From CAYFNK01 sp964474895 (lineage in GTDB: Archaea > Nanobdellota > Nanobdellia > SCGC-AAA011-G17 > PNOQ01), in NCBI GenBank assembly GCA_964474895.1, contig CAYYUK010000003.1, forward strand, positions 1 through 57,675: 57,675 nt of DNA, given 5' to 3'. Position numbers and translations under genes: made by a program. This document shows, piece by piece, positions 1 through 9,592 of this stretch. Every line of letters starts with the position of its first letter. Positions within the stretch are counted from its first letter, which is position 1. The notes below the pieces were generated by a model. The model made no database searches and was not told where the DNA came from. It saw only the letters and a list, made by a program, of their open reading frames with translations.

Positions 1-3000
1 TGAAGAATCTGCTAGATTCTTCTGCATCTAGTGAATTTCCTCCTCCGCCCCCACCTCCGGTGGAGCCACCAGAATCACCAGGATCATCCCCATTGGGAGA
101 AACCGGATCAATTACATTTACATCTTGTGTAGTATTAGCTGTTTGATTTGTATTGCCTGCACTTGGTTGAGAAACTATTATTTGTACACCAGTATCAACA
201 CCGCTTGGAAGATCAACCAAGATACTATGATAATCATAAGCATTAGCAGAAATATTATCAAAAGACCGATTCAAAAGACTGTCAGTTGTCCACTCTGCTG
301 GCAATGTAATCAGATTGCTAACGTTTGTAGCGGTTTCATTTCCAAGATTCATAACTTTAACAGTATAGTTAATATCTGTATCGCCAACCAATGCAGAAGC
401 ACTATAAGTTGTAAACCCTGTCCAAATATAGGGTCCGGCCTGATAAGAAACAATATCACCTGAAGAAGTCCTACTTTCCATGTCAGCAGCGGAGCCATTT
501 CCATGTGTGGAAGTAATAACTAAAGAATACAAACCAACATCAGTAGGAAGACTAGCATTAACTTCTAAAGTAGTTGTATTCTCTGCAGAAACTTCCACAA
601 CAAATGGCTCTAAGGAACCATTAAAATAAATCCAATCAGATTTTGTAGAAGTTAAGGTAAAATTAACAACATAATCTGCAGTATTATTTATGGTTAAATT
701 TAAAATATTAATGTTAGTTCCAATTTTTCCAGAAACGGCCTCAAAGGAAGAAGGTGTCATACCCCATGTCAAGTCATAATCAACTAATATTGTTGTATTT
801 TCAGTAAGATTATTATTACCTGTCGAATCTGAAGCATTTATTCTATATGTATAATTTCCCTGATTAACAGCAGAAAAATTAGCAATGTAACTAACACCTG
901 ACACTAGAGACATATTTAATTCTATCCAATTAGAGGTAGAATTTTTGTATTGCAAAACAACACTACTAATATTTATTTTATCAACGACATCAGCAGTAAC
1001 ATTAACAATTACACCAGGATCTAAGTCATCTGCAGTATCTGGAATGTTTGTAATGTTCTCTACATAGGGTGGAGTAACATCGCTAATATTAAAATGTATT
1101 AAAGGAGTAAAATTTATATTATTACCAATATCTTTAGCGTAAAATTTACAATATGAATTAAATACTTTTAAATCACTATAAGGAATAGTATAATTAACCC
1201 AACTCTCGTTGTTATCCAAGGAAATAGTATGATTTATAGCAGTTCCAGTAGCATTGGTTTCAACATAACCTTCTTTTAACCTAAGATCATCAGACCAGTA
1301 AGAGTAACAAGTAACATTCTGACTATCATTAATTAATTCTGGAGTTTTGTTATACTCTGAATAATATGGATAAGCTGTATCTCCATAGTTTACGTCACCA
1401 ATAGAATAACTCACCTCATTAGAAAGGACACTATAAGTGTCATTCATAGTTCCATAACCATCTTCACCATCCCAAAACAGTCTGGCTATTTTAGTAGTGT
1501 AAGAACTTCCATTGGAAACAGGTGTAGCAAGAGCTGAAATAAGATATCTTGTATATGATTCTCTTGCAGATTGATCATTGAAATAAATTTTTGGTTCTTC
1601 TTCAGTATTAATTGTTCTATTCAAAAAAACATCACCAATAGAAGTTTTGTCATTATCATTATAAACGCCAATCCAAGTCATATTGACATTTAAATTGGTA
1701 AAATCTGGACCATTCCCAACTGTTAAATTATTTTCAGAAACAGTTCCGTTAGCATATCCCCAGGCAACTTTAGTGAATGTGCCATCTTCGTAAATAACAT
1801 AATAGTCTACCAATTCACTTACAGTGTAATCATTCAAAAAGTCTAGGCTTGTTTCATAAACAAAATAATTATTTTTTGAATACGTCCAATAAGTTTGATT
1901 AAATGGTAACTCCGTATTATGAACCCCTCCAGAAGAACTCAAATAACCTGAAATAGTATACTTATTAAAAATGGGCCCTGAGTACTCAAGATTTACATTT
2001 GGTGTCTGATCATTCTCTGCTGCATAAATTGCAGGGGGACTCGTAAACACATAAGGGGAAGCTTGCATAGGATCATCTCCAGCTAAATTTGGTACGCTTC
2101 CTTGTTTAGTCCAAGCAGAATCCATTAACCCGCCATCATCAGAATCAGTTCTGATAACATAATAAGAATTGTTAAAGAACCTATAATTACTAGTAGTAGT
2201 ATAAGTTTCCAAATCAGTACCATAACTTGTATTTTCAGTAGCAACATCGTTATAGTGAACATAATAAGTTCTATTCGCTCCTTTGCTAAAAGAGGCAAGC
2301 CAAACAACATTTATAGAAGTAGTCGTACCATTTGTAGATGTGTAATTGTAAGTTTGAGAAGGAATCTCTGTATGAATAGTTCCATTATAAGATGTAATTC
2401 TTATAGAATCATTATATGTACTTTCACTCAAATTAATATTAACATCCACGGGATAAAAATATCTTTCAGTAACATTTGGTTCAGTTATATTTATTTCTTT
2501 ACTATACACAAAAATATTACTATTATTATCTGTAAAATTATCTTGCCAATTTGCCCCCCCATAAAAAGAATATTCAAAAGTTTCAGAATCAGTACTATTA
2601 GAATAAATAGCAACATCAAAAAATCCAGCAGTACCATCTAGAATATAATCTAAAGAGTAAACCAAACCATTTTCATTATCCATAATAGTCTTATCAAAAA
2701 TATTATTGCCATCAGAGTCATTAACAACTATTCTAGGATATCCCTCATAGGCATTATAGACAAAAGTTTTTAGTTTGCTATCCTCGTTTTCAGCAAAAAA
2801 AGATTTGGAACTGTTGTCCACATCATATGTTTTAAACCAAACAATATTTGGAGCAATAGAAAAGCCAACATCTGTGTCATTAATAAAATTATATCCCGTC
2901 AAATTAAAAGCAGAAGCAGTAATGTTAAATGGTCCACCAACATCAGTACCATTAATTGTATAATTATACTCCCAAAGCTCTGCGTCTCCACCAGTACCAT

Positions 3001-6000
3001 TTATCATACTAAAGATAACTGATGTACCATTAACAAAATTAATCGTAACATTTACAGCACTGATCAAATCAGGACGTTTAGATTCATTAACTCTTATTGT
3101 CAAGATGTCATTAGCACTATAATCCATAGCAGAAGGATAATTAGCCAAGATTGTAATCAATGGCCAGTCTTCCAAAACAATACTTATAATCTTACTAGAA
3201 CTCATATTGGCAACGTTAGATCCCGAAAAGTGTTCTGATTCTGTGGCATCAAATGTATGATTATTATAATAAGTTTTTCCCAAATTATCATTACCACTCC
3301 TAACACCAACATATTCTCTAAGTGGCATCGGAGAAGTTAACCCGTCAGAATCAGTAGTCTCATTTCCAACCAATGTAGATGTGTTATCATAAGCTAAGAC
3401 CGTAGCATTATCAACTTGACCATTAGTATTAGAAACATTTACTATACCATACCAAAGTCTTTCAACAGTAGAGTAATCATCTCTTAGATAAAGTGCATCG
3501 TCGTCATAACTAGAATTCAAAAAGTAAAAGTATGAATTAGCCGCAATAGAACCTAACAAACGATAATCATATATTGAATCAGTATCAACAATTTTATTAT
3601 TTGCAAAATCTGTTTGCCTTATTTTGCTATAAGACATATAAAAACCAGAATACCCGCTCTCAAGAATATTATCTGTAAATGTATTATTATGGCTATACGA
3701 ATAAACTATGGATGAACCGCCAGTGTTATTCACAACATTGCCTGAAAAATTATTATAACTAGAATAACTTAAATATATGCCTGCATCAGTATCCCAATTT
3801 GAAGTAGTGCCTGAAGTAATATTATTCCCAACAAATTGATTATATGTTGCATCATCCAAATAAACACCACGATAATGATAACTACTTAATGAATTATTCA
3901 CAATTCTATTGGCAGTAGACGCCTGATAAATATAAATCCCATAATAATTGCCATTTCCAAGAGCTCCCCAAACATAATTGTTAGTAATATTAACATTTTG
4001 TGTACCACCTAAAACCAAGATTCCTGAAGCAGTACCATTAATTACATTACTATCAACAACACCTCCTTCAATATCATTCAATCCTAGACCGTTATCATTT
4101 GACGTTCCAGAAAGAATGGTATTATTGGCTAAAATTAAATCGGTGGCTATAGATACATACGTACCATAACCATTACCAGCCCTAATCGTATTATTAATTA
4201 TCTTAGTATTTGTATTGGTGCTAACAACATAAAGTCCATTAGTTGCACCTTGTATAACATTATTAATAAAAGTATTATTTACAGAAGTTGAAGTCAGCAA
4301 ATAAGCTCCAATCTCTGCAGTAGAATTCAAGATATTAGAATCAACATAATTATTATGAGAGTCACTTTCAAGCCTTAATGCAGTATATCTTGAAGTTATA
4401 TTATTTTCAGTAATGTTATTTCCACCAGAACCTAAATATGCCCTAATTCCATAATGATTTCCTCCAGAAGTGCTCTTCAATAAATTTCTATAAAATACAT
4501 TATCCCCGCAATGATCATTTAGATAAATTACATAAGAATTAGTAGAAATAGCTGAATTATTTATATAATAATTATTAGAAGAATAAGAAACAACATAAAA
4601 AGAATAACTGTAAGAAGTTATATTATTACCAACCATCCTATTACCCGTTGCATAGTTGTTTATGTACACCCCATAAGCAGTTGAAGAATCAATCATATTG
4701 TTTGTAAGATTGTTATCTGTGGAATAGGTTTGGATGGAAACCCCGTTTCTAGAAGTAATGTTATTTTGATAAACATTATTATTGGAAGAATAATAATTTA
4801 GTCTAAATCCATAAGTAAGTGGTGAAGAAAAAGAGTTGTTTTCTATTATCGAATTATCCAAGTCATAAAATTCCCCGGCAGGATAGTCATTTTGACTACT
4901 TATTGCAGTATTATTGATGAAAGTTATATTATCTGCATACATCAAATAAATTCCCCTATCTCTATCCGTAGATCCCCCGACAAAAGTATTATTTGCAATC
5001 AGAACATTTACCATATATTGCATATTTGCACCATATCCATAGGTTCCAACTGCCTGACCACCATTAAATGAATTATTAACAATAGTAGAGTTATCCATAT
5101 AACCTATTTGAACACCATAATCTGATGATGTTGTACCCCCACTAAAATTTGAATTTATAATTGTCCAATTGTTATTCCTTACCTCACTACTATGCCAAAA
5201 ATATGCACCATATTCATTTTTCCCTGAAAAAGAGGAGTTCTCTATTCTCATATTTTGAACAGAATAAGTTAAAGCACCATCATAATAACCATTAGTTAAA
5301 TTAGAATTTAAAATAACTATATCGTCAGATCCTGAACCAACATAAAGATTCCTAGCAAACTCCTGAATGTTGCAATCTATTAATGTTAAACCGTCGTAAT
5401 TAACATTATTTATTATGACACCATATCCACTAGTATCATCATCCCCATCAACCACATGCCCCTGACAATTTAAAGTTACATTTGTTGCAGAAACAGTAAA
5501 GCAAGTACCATCATCATTTGTAATGTCTGCATCCAATAAATAAACTTGATTTGCAGTACTTAACGTTTGACAAGTAGAAATTGTAGCATCATTACTTGCA
5601 TAAGCAGTCTGACCTCCAAAATTAAACTCTAAATGATGTTTTCCCGGAGTCAAAACACCACTTATTTCAAATCCGGTTTCGCCATCACAAGCATAATTTT
5701 GGACAAAAATTGAATTATTACTAAAATCATACTCTACAAAAGCATCTCCACAACGAATTTCCAAAAATTCAAGATCTTCACCAAAAAAAGTATCGTTTAT
5801 CGCTATTATTCTCAAATCTGCTTGTCCAGTAGTATTAAACATAACAGTCCAATTTCCCCCAACAGTTGGATAAGACTGAACATTTAAAATTATAATCTCT
5901 AATTCATAAGTTTGGTTACTTAAAGAAGGAGTTATCCATTCTATGTAATCAACATTTCCATCTTCATCTTTATCATAAGCTATAAATTCTGCTTTTTCCC

Positions 6001-6757
6001 TTCCTTTTTCAGTAACATGATAAAGACCCAAATTTTCTTCTTTAATATTATTAACTTTGGTATACGTTAAAATATTTTCATAATGTTCTTCGCTTGATAT
6101 GATTATTTGTTTCTTCCAAGGATTAATTTCAATTTCTTTTGAAATTGGACCCGGCATATAATACTCAACTAATGCATTAGTAAGAGGTCCTTTAACCTTT
6201 AGAAGTCCATCAGAAAATTCTTCAAAAAATAAAGGATCACTAGGAGGCATATCTTCATCAACCATATCTATTACAAACTGAAAATTTTTATCTAAATGAT
6301 CGGCACCAAAAACAGAAATATCTGTAGCACTTTTTGGAAGCTCAACAGATAAACTAGATACTTCCTTATTCAACACTATTTTCTTTTCCCATTTTACTGG
6401 CTGATTAATCACAACATCATAATAGAAATTTGATATCTCTTTTGCTAATTTAATTGAATCATTAAAATCTTTTACATTGGGAGCTTCACTTTCTTTAGTT
6501 GGCTTAACTAGCCCAGAATTCCCTATAGAAACAAATTTATCATCAGACATTAACTCTGTAACATCCAAAAGTATATCTTCATTTTCACCCAATAAACCAT
6601 TGGCACCAAAAATTGTAGAATTCTCCAACAAGATTTCAGAATCATTCAAAAATGGACCATTGGGAAATGCATATGCAAAAGCTACAAAAAAGAAAACAAA
6701 AAAAAGCACCGGAAGGATTAGCTCTTTAGCTCTTCCTTTAAGATTAATCCTTATCAC
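1..6757 (-). CDS. Giant secreted beta-helix (NosD-type) surface protein, 3' end beyond window
   Basis: An open frame of 2,252 codons runs leftward without a stop and leaves the window, so the protein is C-terminally incomplete here. It starts at a GTG (first in-frame start after a TAA) and has a short basic stretch, a hydrophobic signal segment (residues about 12-28) and a secreted body. Residues about 390-1080 contain the archaeal NosD-style opening (two cysteines, GTC then NCQG) followed by dozens of short Asn-rich N-N-x-F/I repeats expected to form a right-handed parallel beta-helix. Residues about 1090-2150 look like Ig/fibronectin-type beta domains. Near the left edge is a conserved-NG-type adhesion domain followed by a glycine run (residues about 2228-2238). 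N-x-S/T sequons are very frequent, fitting glycosylation by the AglB in this window. It overlaps the upstream regulator gene by 14 bases, suggesting co-transcription. A cell-envelope or attachment role is inferred; the fold call is firm, the ligand unknown. Confidence 0.88.
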   Translation of the reverse strand, partial: MIRINLKGRAKELILPVLFFVFFFVAFAYAFPNGPFLNDSEILLENSTIFGANGLLGENEDILLDVTELMSDDKFVSIGNSGLVKPTKESEAPNVKDFNDSIKLAKEISNFYYDVVINQPVKWEKKIVLNKEVSSLSVELPKSATDISVFGADHLDKNFQFVIDMVDEDMPPSDPLFFEEFSDGLLKVKGPLTNALVEYYMPGPISKEIEINPWKKQIIISSEEHYENILTYTKVNNIKEENLGLYHVTEKGREKAEFIAYDKDEDGNVDYIEWITPSLSNQTYELEIIILNVQSYPTVGGNWTVMFNTTGQADLRIIAINDTFFGEDLEFLEIRCGDAFVEYDFSNNSIFVQNYACDGETGFEISGVLTPGKHHLEFNFGGQTAYASNDATISTCQTLSTANQVYLLDADITNDDGTCFTVSATNVTLNCQGHVVDGDDDTSGYGVIINNVNYDGLTLIDCNIQEFARNLYVGSGSDDIVILNSNLTNGYYDGALTYSVQNMRIENSSFSGKNEYGAYFWHSSEVRNNNWTIINSNFSGGTTSSDYGVQIGYMDNSTIVNNSFNGGQAVGTYGYGANMQYMVNVLIANNTFVGGSTDRDRGIYLMYADNITFINNTAISSQNDYPAGEFYDLDNSIIENNSFSSPLTYGFRLNYYSSNNNVYQNNITSRNGVSIQTYSTDNNLTNNMIDSSTAYGVYINNYATGNRMVGNNITSYSYSFYVVSYSSNNYYINNSAISTNSYVIYLNDHCGDNVFYRNLLKSTSGGNHYGIRAYLGSGGNNITENNITSRYTALRLESDSHNNYVDSNILNSTAEIGAYLLTSTSVNNTFINNVIQGATNGLYVVSTNTNTKIINNTIRAGNGYGTYVSIATDLILANNTILSGTSNDNGLGLNDIEGGVVDSNVINGTASGILVLGGTQNVNITNNYVWGALGNGNYYGIYIYQASTANRIVNNSLSSYHYRGVYLDDATYNQFVGNNITSGTTSNWDTDAGIYLSYSSYNNFSGNVVNNTGGSSIVYSYSHNNTFTDNILESGYSGFYMSYSKIRQTDFANNKIVDTDSIYDYRLLGSIAANSYFYFLNSSYDDDALYLRDDYSTVERLWYGIVNVSNTNGQVDNATVLAYDNTSTLVGNETTDSDGLTSPMPLREYVGVRSGNDNLGKTYYNNHTFDATESEHFSGSNVANMSSSKIISIVLEDWPLITILANYPSAMDYSANDILTIRVNESKRPDLISAVNVTINFVNGTSVIFSMINGTGGDAELWEYNYTINGTDVGGPFNITASAFNLTGYNFINDTDVGFSIAPNIVWFKTYDVDNSSKSFFAENEDSKLKTFVYNAYEGYPRIVVNDSDGNNIFDKTIMDNENGLVYSLDYILDGTAGFFDVAIYSNSTDSETFEYSFYGGANWQDNFTDNNSNIFVYSKEINITEPNVTERYFYPVDVNINLSESTYNDSIRITSYNGTIHTEIPSQTYNYTSTNGTTTSINVVWLASFSKGANRTYYVHYNDVATENTSYGTDLETYTTTSNYRFFNNSYYVIRTDSDDGGLMDSAWTKQGSVPNLAGDDPMQASPYVFTSPPAIYAAENDQTPNVNLEYSGPIFNKYTISGYLSSSGGVHNTELPFNQTYWTYSKNNYFVYETSLDFLNDYTVSELVDYYVIYEDGTFTKVAWGYANGTVSENNLTVGNGPDFTNLNVNMTWIGVYNDNDKTSIGDVFLNRTINTEEEPKIYFNDQSARESYTRYLISALATPVSNGSSYTTKIARLFWDGEDGYGTMNDTYSVLSNEVSYSIGDVNYGDTAYPYYSEYNKTPELINDSQNVTCYSYWSDDLRLKEGYVETNATGTAINHTISLDNNESWVNYTIPYSDLKVFNSYCKFYAKDIGNNINFTPLIHFNISDVTPPYVENITNIPDTADDLDPGVIVNVTADVVDKINISSVVLQYKNSTSNWIELNMSLVSGVSYIANFSAVNQGNYTYRINASDSTGNNNLTENTTILVDYDLTWGMTPSSFEAVSGKIGTNINILNLTINNTADYVVNFTLTSTKSDWIYFNGSLEPFVVEVSAENTTTLEVNASLPTDVGLYSLVITSTHGNGSAADMESRTSSGDIVSYQAGPYIWTGFTTYSASALVGDTDINYTVKVMNLGNETATNVSNLITLPAEWTTDSLLNRSFDNISANAYDYHSILVDLPSGVDTGVQIIVSQPSAGNTNQTANTTQDVNVIDPVSPNGDDPGDSGGSTGGGGGGGNSLDAEESSRFF

Positions 6758-6890
6758 CCTTTATTTTTTCTAATTCATTGCTAATAAATACTTCAACCCG
6801 CTTAGACAAAATAATCCCTTCTTCCTTACAGTATTTCATATAAGAATCATATATTCTTTTTTCAATTGAAAGAGTCACCTTTTTTTTCAT
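6744..6890 (-). CDS. Small ribbon-helix-helix (CopG/Arc-type) DNA-binding protein
   Basis: A 48-residue protein, too short for most gene callers. It begins MKKKVTLSIEKRIYDSYMKY and then has EEGIILSKRVEVFISNEL. This is the beta-helix-helix layout of RHH regulators: an alternating N-terminal strand (K-V-T-L-S-I), helix A (about residues 10-24), a turn, and helix B (about 29-43). RHH proteins bind DNA as dimers through the paired strands at inverted repeats. A perfect 20-base palindrome lies 12 bases upstream of the ATG and overlaps the likely TATA box. The gene overlaps the giant surface-protein gene, so it probably autoregulates and controls that gene too. No toxin gene adjoins it, which argues against a toxin-antitoxin pair. 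The fold is confident; the regulatory role is inferred from position. Confidence 0.8.
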   Translation of the reverse strand: MKKKVTLSIEKRIYDSYMKYCKEEGIILSKRVEVFISNELEKIKGDKD

Positions 6891-6901
6891 ATGCAAAAAT
6901 A

Positions 6902-6921
6902 TATACATACATGTATGTATA
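6902..6921. promoter_or_regulatory. Perfect 20-base palindrome, probable operator of the RHH gene
   Basis: The sequence tatacatacatgtatgtata equals its own reverse complement over all 20 bases. On the minus strand it contains a TATA-like element centred about 28 bases before the regulator's ATG, so a bound RHH protein would block TBP or polymerase. RHH proteins usually recognise short inverted repeats, which fits. Symmetry and position are seen directly; binding is inferred. Confidence 0.72.
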
Positions 6922-6985
6922 AACCCACCTTTTTAAATAAACATAAATATTCACGTAAGTTTACTTTATAAATATTTCGAAAGAA

Positions 6986-8383
6986 TTATGATAGTTTTAT
7001 ATTCTTCAACCTAATAGATGGACCACCCATCCACACAGGAATGCCTTGCATAGGTTCACCCTTACCACAAGTTCCTGCAAAAGTCTTAAAATTATTCGCA
7101 ATCTCATCTACAGAACTCCAAAGCAAAGGAGTAGTTATTTCTAATGCAGGAGATTTAACTGGCTTAGTTATCTCGCCATTTTCAATTAAGTAAGCCTCAT
7201 TACCAACATATTTTTGATGATATCTAACATCATCAATATTCCACTCCATAAAATTTTTAATATAAACGCCTTTCTTGACACCACCAATCATTTCTTCTTC
7301 AGATATCTTTCCAGGCAACAACAAAGTATTTGACATCCTTATTATGGGCTCAACAGAAAATCCATTCGCTCTTGCAGAACCATTACTTTCAAGATCCATC
7401 TTAAAAGCAGTCTCCCTATTATGCATAAACTCTGTAATTAGCCCATCTTTAACCATAAACTTCCTTCTAGCTTTTACCCCCTCATCATCATACCCATAAA
7501 AACCAAAACTACCTTCAATAGTTGGATCATCAACAATGTTAACTTTAGAACTAGCAATTTTATGGCCTATCATGCTCTTCTTGATAAAAGACTCTCCTGC
7601 CTGTGCAGCTTCTCTCCCAAAAATTCTATCTGCCTCATAAGGATGCCCTCCCGATTCATGAACTGCAATACCAACAACTTCGGGTGCCAAGACAACATCG
7701 AGGTTATCTGTAGGAGTTTTAACACCAAACTTAATATTCTCCCTCAAAGCTTTTAGCTCAGCATCAATTTCTTTTTCAAGTTCCCATTTTTTAAACAACT
7801 CATATCCACCAACACCACCATGTTGTAAATTTCTTTGGATTATTTCACCATCCTCTTTCAATGTTAAAAAATAAAAGAAGTTTACTCTTGGTAACTCTGA
7901 ATAAATTTTGGAACCTTCCGTATTCACATAATATTTTTTAACATATTCATCAGATAAACTAAAATACTTGTGATCGCTTTTTAAATTTTTATTCAAATCA
8001 TTAATCAATTTAAACTTATAACTTGGATCAACATCTCTAATATCTATTTTTTGTGCAACTTTGGTATTTCCATTCATCGCTTTTGATTTTGAAAATTTAA
8101 TTTTTTCTGCAAGCTTATGTGATCTAACAGTTAATTTAAGAGATTTATCCAATAACTTTTTAACCTTATTTTTATCAAAATCATTTATCGCAATAAACCC
8201 AACATTATGTTTAATAGAAAATCTAATACCAATTCCTGAAGAATCCCCAAAAGAAGAAACTTCCGGAATCCCATCTCTCAATGTAAAACTAGAAAACTCA
8301 CCACTTTCAGCCCTAGCCTCAGCATAATCTACCCCATTCTTCAGTAAATAAGCAATTGAAAAATCTGCCATCTCTTGAAACAT
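6986..8383 (-). CDS. tldD: TldD family metalloprotease
   Basis: A 465-residue protein of the TldD/PmbA family, normally the catalytic zinc subunit of the TldD-TldE protease that degrades unfolded peptides and matures some peptides. The hallmark HExxxH is present as HESGGH near residue 243, followed by the conserved PYEADR. The C-terminal GTCGKGEP segment supplies the family's conserved cysteine. Length matches the family (about 450-480). A TATA-like TTATATAA is centred about 27 bases before the ATG at 8383, which favours this start over a GTG nine bases upstream and implies a leaderless transcript. No TldE partner is in the window; in many archaea the two are adjacent, so the partner is elsewhere or absent. 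Identity is confident, the physiological substrate unknown. Confidence 0.92.
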   Translation of the reverse strand: MFQEMADFSIAYLLKNGVDYAEARAESGEFSSFTLRDGIPEVSSFGDSSGIGIRFSIKHNVGFIAINDFDKNKVKKLLDKSLKLTVRSHKLAEKIKFSKSKAMNGNTKVAQKIDIRDVDPSYKFKLINDLNKNLKSDHKYFSLSDEYVKKYYVNTEGSKIYSELPRVNFFYFLTLKEDGEIIQRNLQHGGVGGYELFKKWELEKEIDAELKALRENIKFGVKTPTDNLDVVLAPEVVGIAVHESGGHPYEADRIFGREAAQAGESFIKKSMIGHKIASSKVNIVDDPTIEGSFGFYGYDDEGVKARRKFMVKDGLITEFMHNRETAFKMDLESNGSARANGFSVEPIIRMSNTLLLPGKISEEEMIGGVKKGVYIKNFMEWNIDDVRYHQKYVGNEAYLIENGEITKPVKSPALEITTPLLWSSVDEIANNFKTFAGTCGKGEPMQGIPVWMGGPSIRLKNIKLS

Positions 8384-8450
8384 AGTCAACACAATTCAAA
8401 GCTAGCTTATATAATTTACTAAAGAAAAAAAGAAGAAAAAGAAAAAAGAT

Positions 8451-9404
8451 TTAGTTATCAAACTGAACTTCCACCATGGACTGAACATTAGAATATCTAT
8501 ATCTTCCAATGTCAGAAGTTCCAAGTCCCAAAACTTCAACTTGAATTAAATCTCCTGCACTAAACTCACTAAGTCCTCTTTCCTGAGTACCGTGGTTAAC
8601 TAAATATCCCTCGCTATCAACTTCTTCAGACAAAGTATAGACGGTTTCATCATTAATCTTCACATGAATTTCAAAAGTTCCAGGTAGATGAATGTTGTTT
8701 ATCTGAGCAACAACTGAAGCTCCAACTATACTTCCATCCCTAATCATTGGAACACCCAACTCTTCGCTACATTGTATGTCATTTCCTTCCATATAAAGAT
8801 AAGTTCTGCCTCTTGCTACCCTCTTATGTCCAAACTGAAAATTCTGTCTAGAACCCAAAAGTTCTCCTTCAATTGTTAAATCATCAGCAAATCTTGAAGC
8901 ATGTTTAACATAAAGACTTCCTTCATTAGAAAAAAATCCATCCATTAAAAGGGCTCCTGCAATTCTAACTTCATTTTCATCAGTTCCAACCTTAAATACT
9001 TCTAAACCATCATTATCCTTTCTAACCACAAATGCATCTTCAGAGGTATCATCAACAACCAATCTACCGTTAATAGTTACCAAAGACTCAATTATGTCCA
9101 TCACAGTACCCCCACTAGGCTGAAATGCAAAACCTGATGCCGAAATAAAATTAAGCTTGTCTTCGCTACCTATTAAAGCAATAGCATTCGCAGCACCAGA
9201 AATAGCAATAGGGTGGCTTACAAACTGATGTGCAGTTACTCTCTCTGCATCCAAATTAAAAACACCCAAGTCTACATCATCTACTGCTCCTTCATAAGGA
9301 ACATACTCATCAGGTCTATCTGCATCGGATAATCCAATAACACTAAAAAATAACAAAAATATAAGAACTGATGTACTAAAAATTCTATTAATATTAGCTT
9401 TCAT
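8451..9404 (-). CDS. Secreted protein with tail-fibre-like repeats, function unknown
   Basis: A 317-residue protein with a clear signal peptide (residues about 10-27, cleavage probably near GLSDA). The central part (about 120-190) has the pattern DAFVVRKDNDGLEVFKVGTD then VRIAGALLMDG, a beta-rich V-x-N-V-x-I-x-G rhythm common in phage tail-fibre stalks and in secreted proteins of small-genome archaea and Patescibacteria. The C-terminal part (about 190-317) looks like a compact beta domain with one cysteine. No catalytic motif is visible. A TTTAAA element is centred 27 bases before the ATG, giving a leaderless start. It diverges from aspS across a 188-base gap. A trimeric fibre or adhesin on the cell surface is a reasonable guess, but function is not assigned. 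Confidence 0.7.
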   Translation of the reverse strand: MKANINRIFSTSVLIFLLFFSVIGLSDADRPDEYVPYEGAVDDVDLGVFNLDAERVTAHQFVSHPIAISGAANAIALIGSEDKLNFISASGFAFQPSGGTVMDIIESLVTINGRLVVDDTSEDAFVVRKDNDGLEVFKVGTDENEVRIAGALLMDGFFSNEGSLYVKHASRFADDLTIEGELLGSRQNFQFGHKRVARGRTYLYMEGNDIQCSEELGVPMIRDGSIVGASVVAQINNIHLPGTFEIHVKINDETVYTLSEEVDSEGYLVNHGTQERGLSEFSAGDLIQVEVLGLGTSDIGRYRYSNVQSMVEVQFDN

Positions 9405-9592
9405 TGTATGCCGAAAAACTCCAAAGAGCTTTTAAATCTTTCCATTTTAAAAAAAAGAATAAAGAAATAGTGATAAAGAGGTGTTTGCCTACCCTACACC
9501 TATTTAAGCCATTTAAATACTTAATGAAGGTCCATGTCATCGTGTCAAGCAAAGGAAAAAGCTTAAATAAATTCTAAAAAATAAAGTAAAAT

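Noticed and set aside
3550..5580. Repetitive Asn-rich DNA as a CRISPR or tandem DNA repeat.
   Set aside because: The periodicity is in the encoded beta-helix rungs; the bases vary and no fixed spacer or repeat unit exists.
1..6700. Several plus-strand frames of 60-130 codons opposite the giant surface gene.
   Set aside because: The minus strand is one uninterrupted frame with a signal peptide and recognisable repeats; the plus frames have no start signals and low-complexity sequences.
6744..6890. The RHH protein as the antitoxin of a toxin-antitoxin pair.
   Set aside because: No small toxin-like gene lies beside it; its neighbours are a surface protein and TldD.
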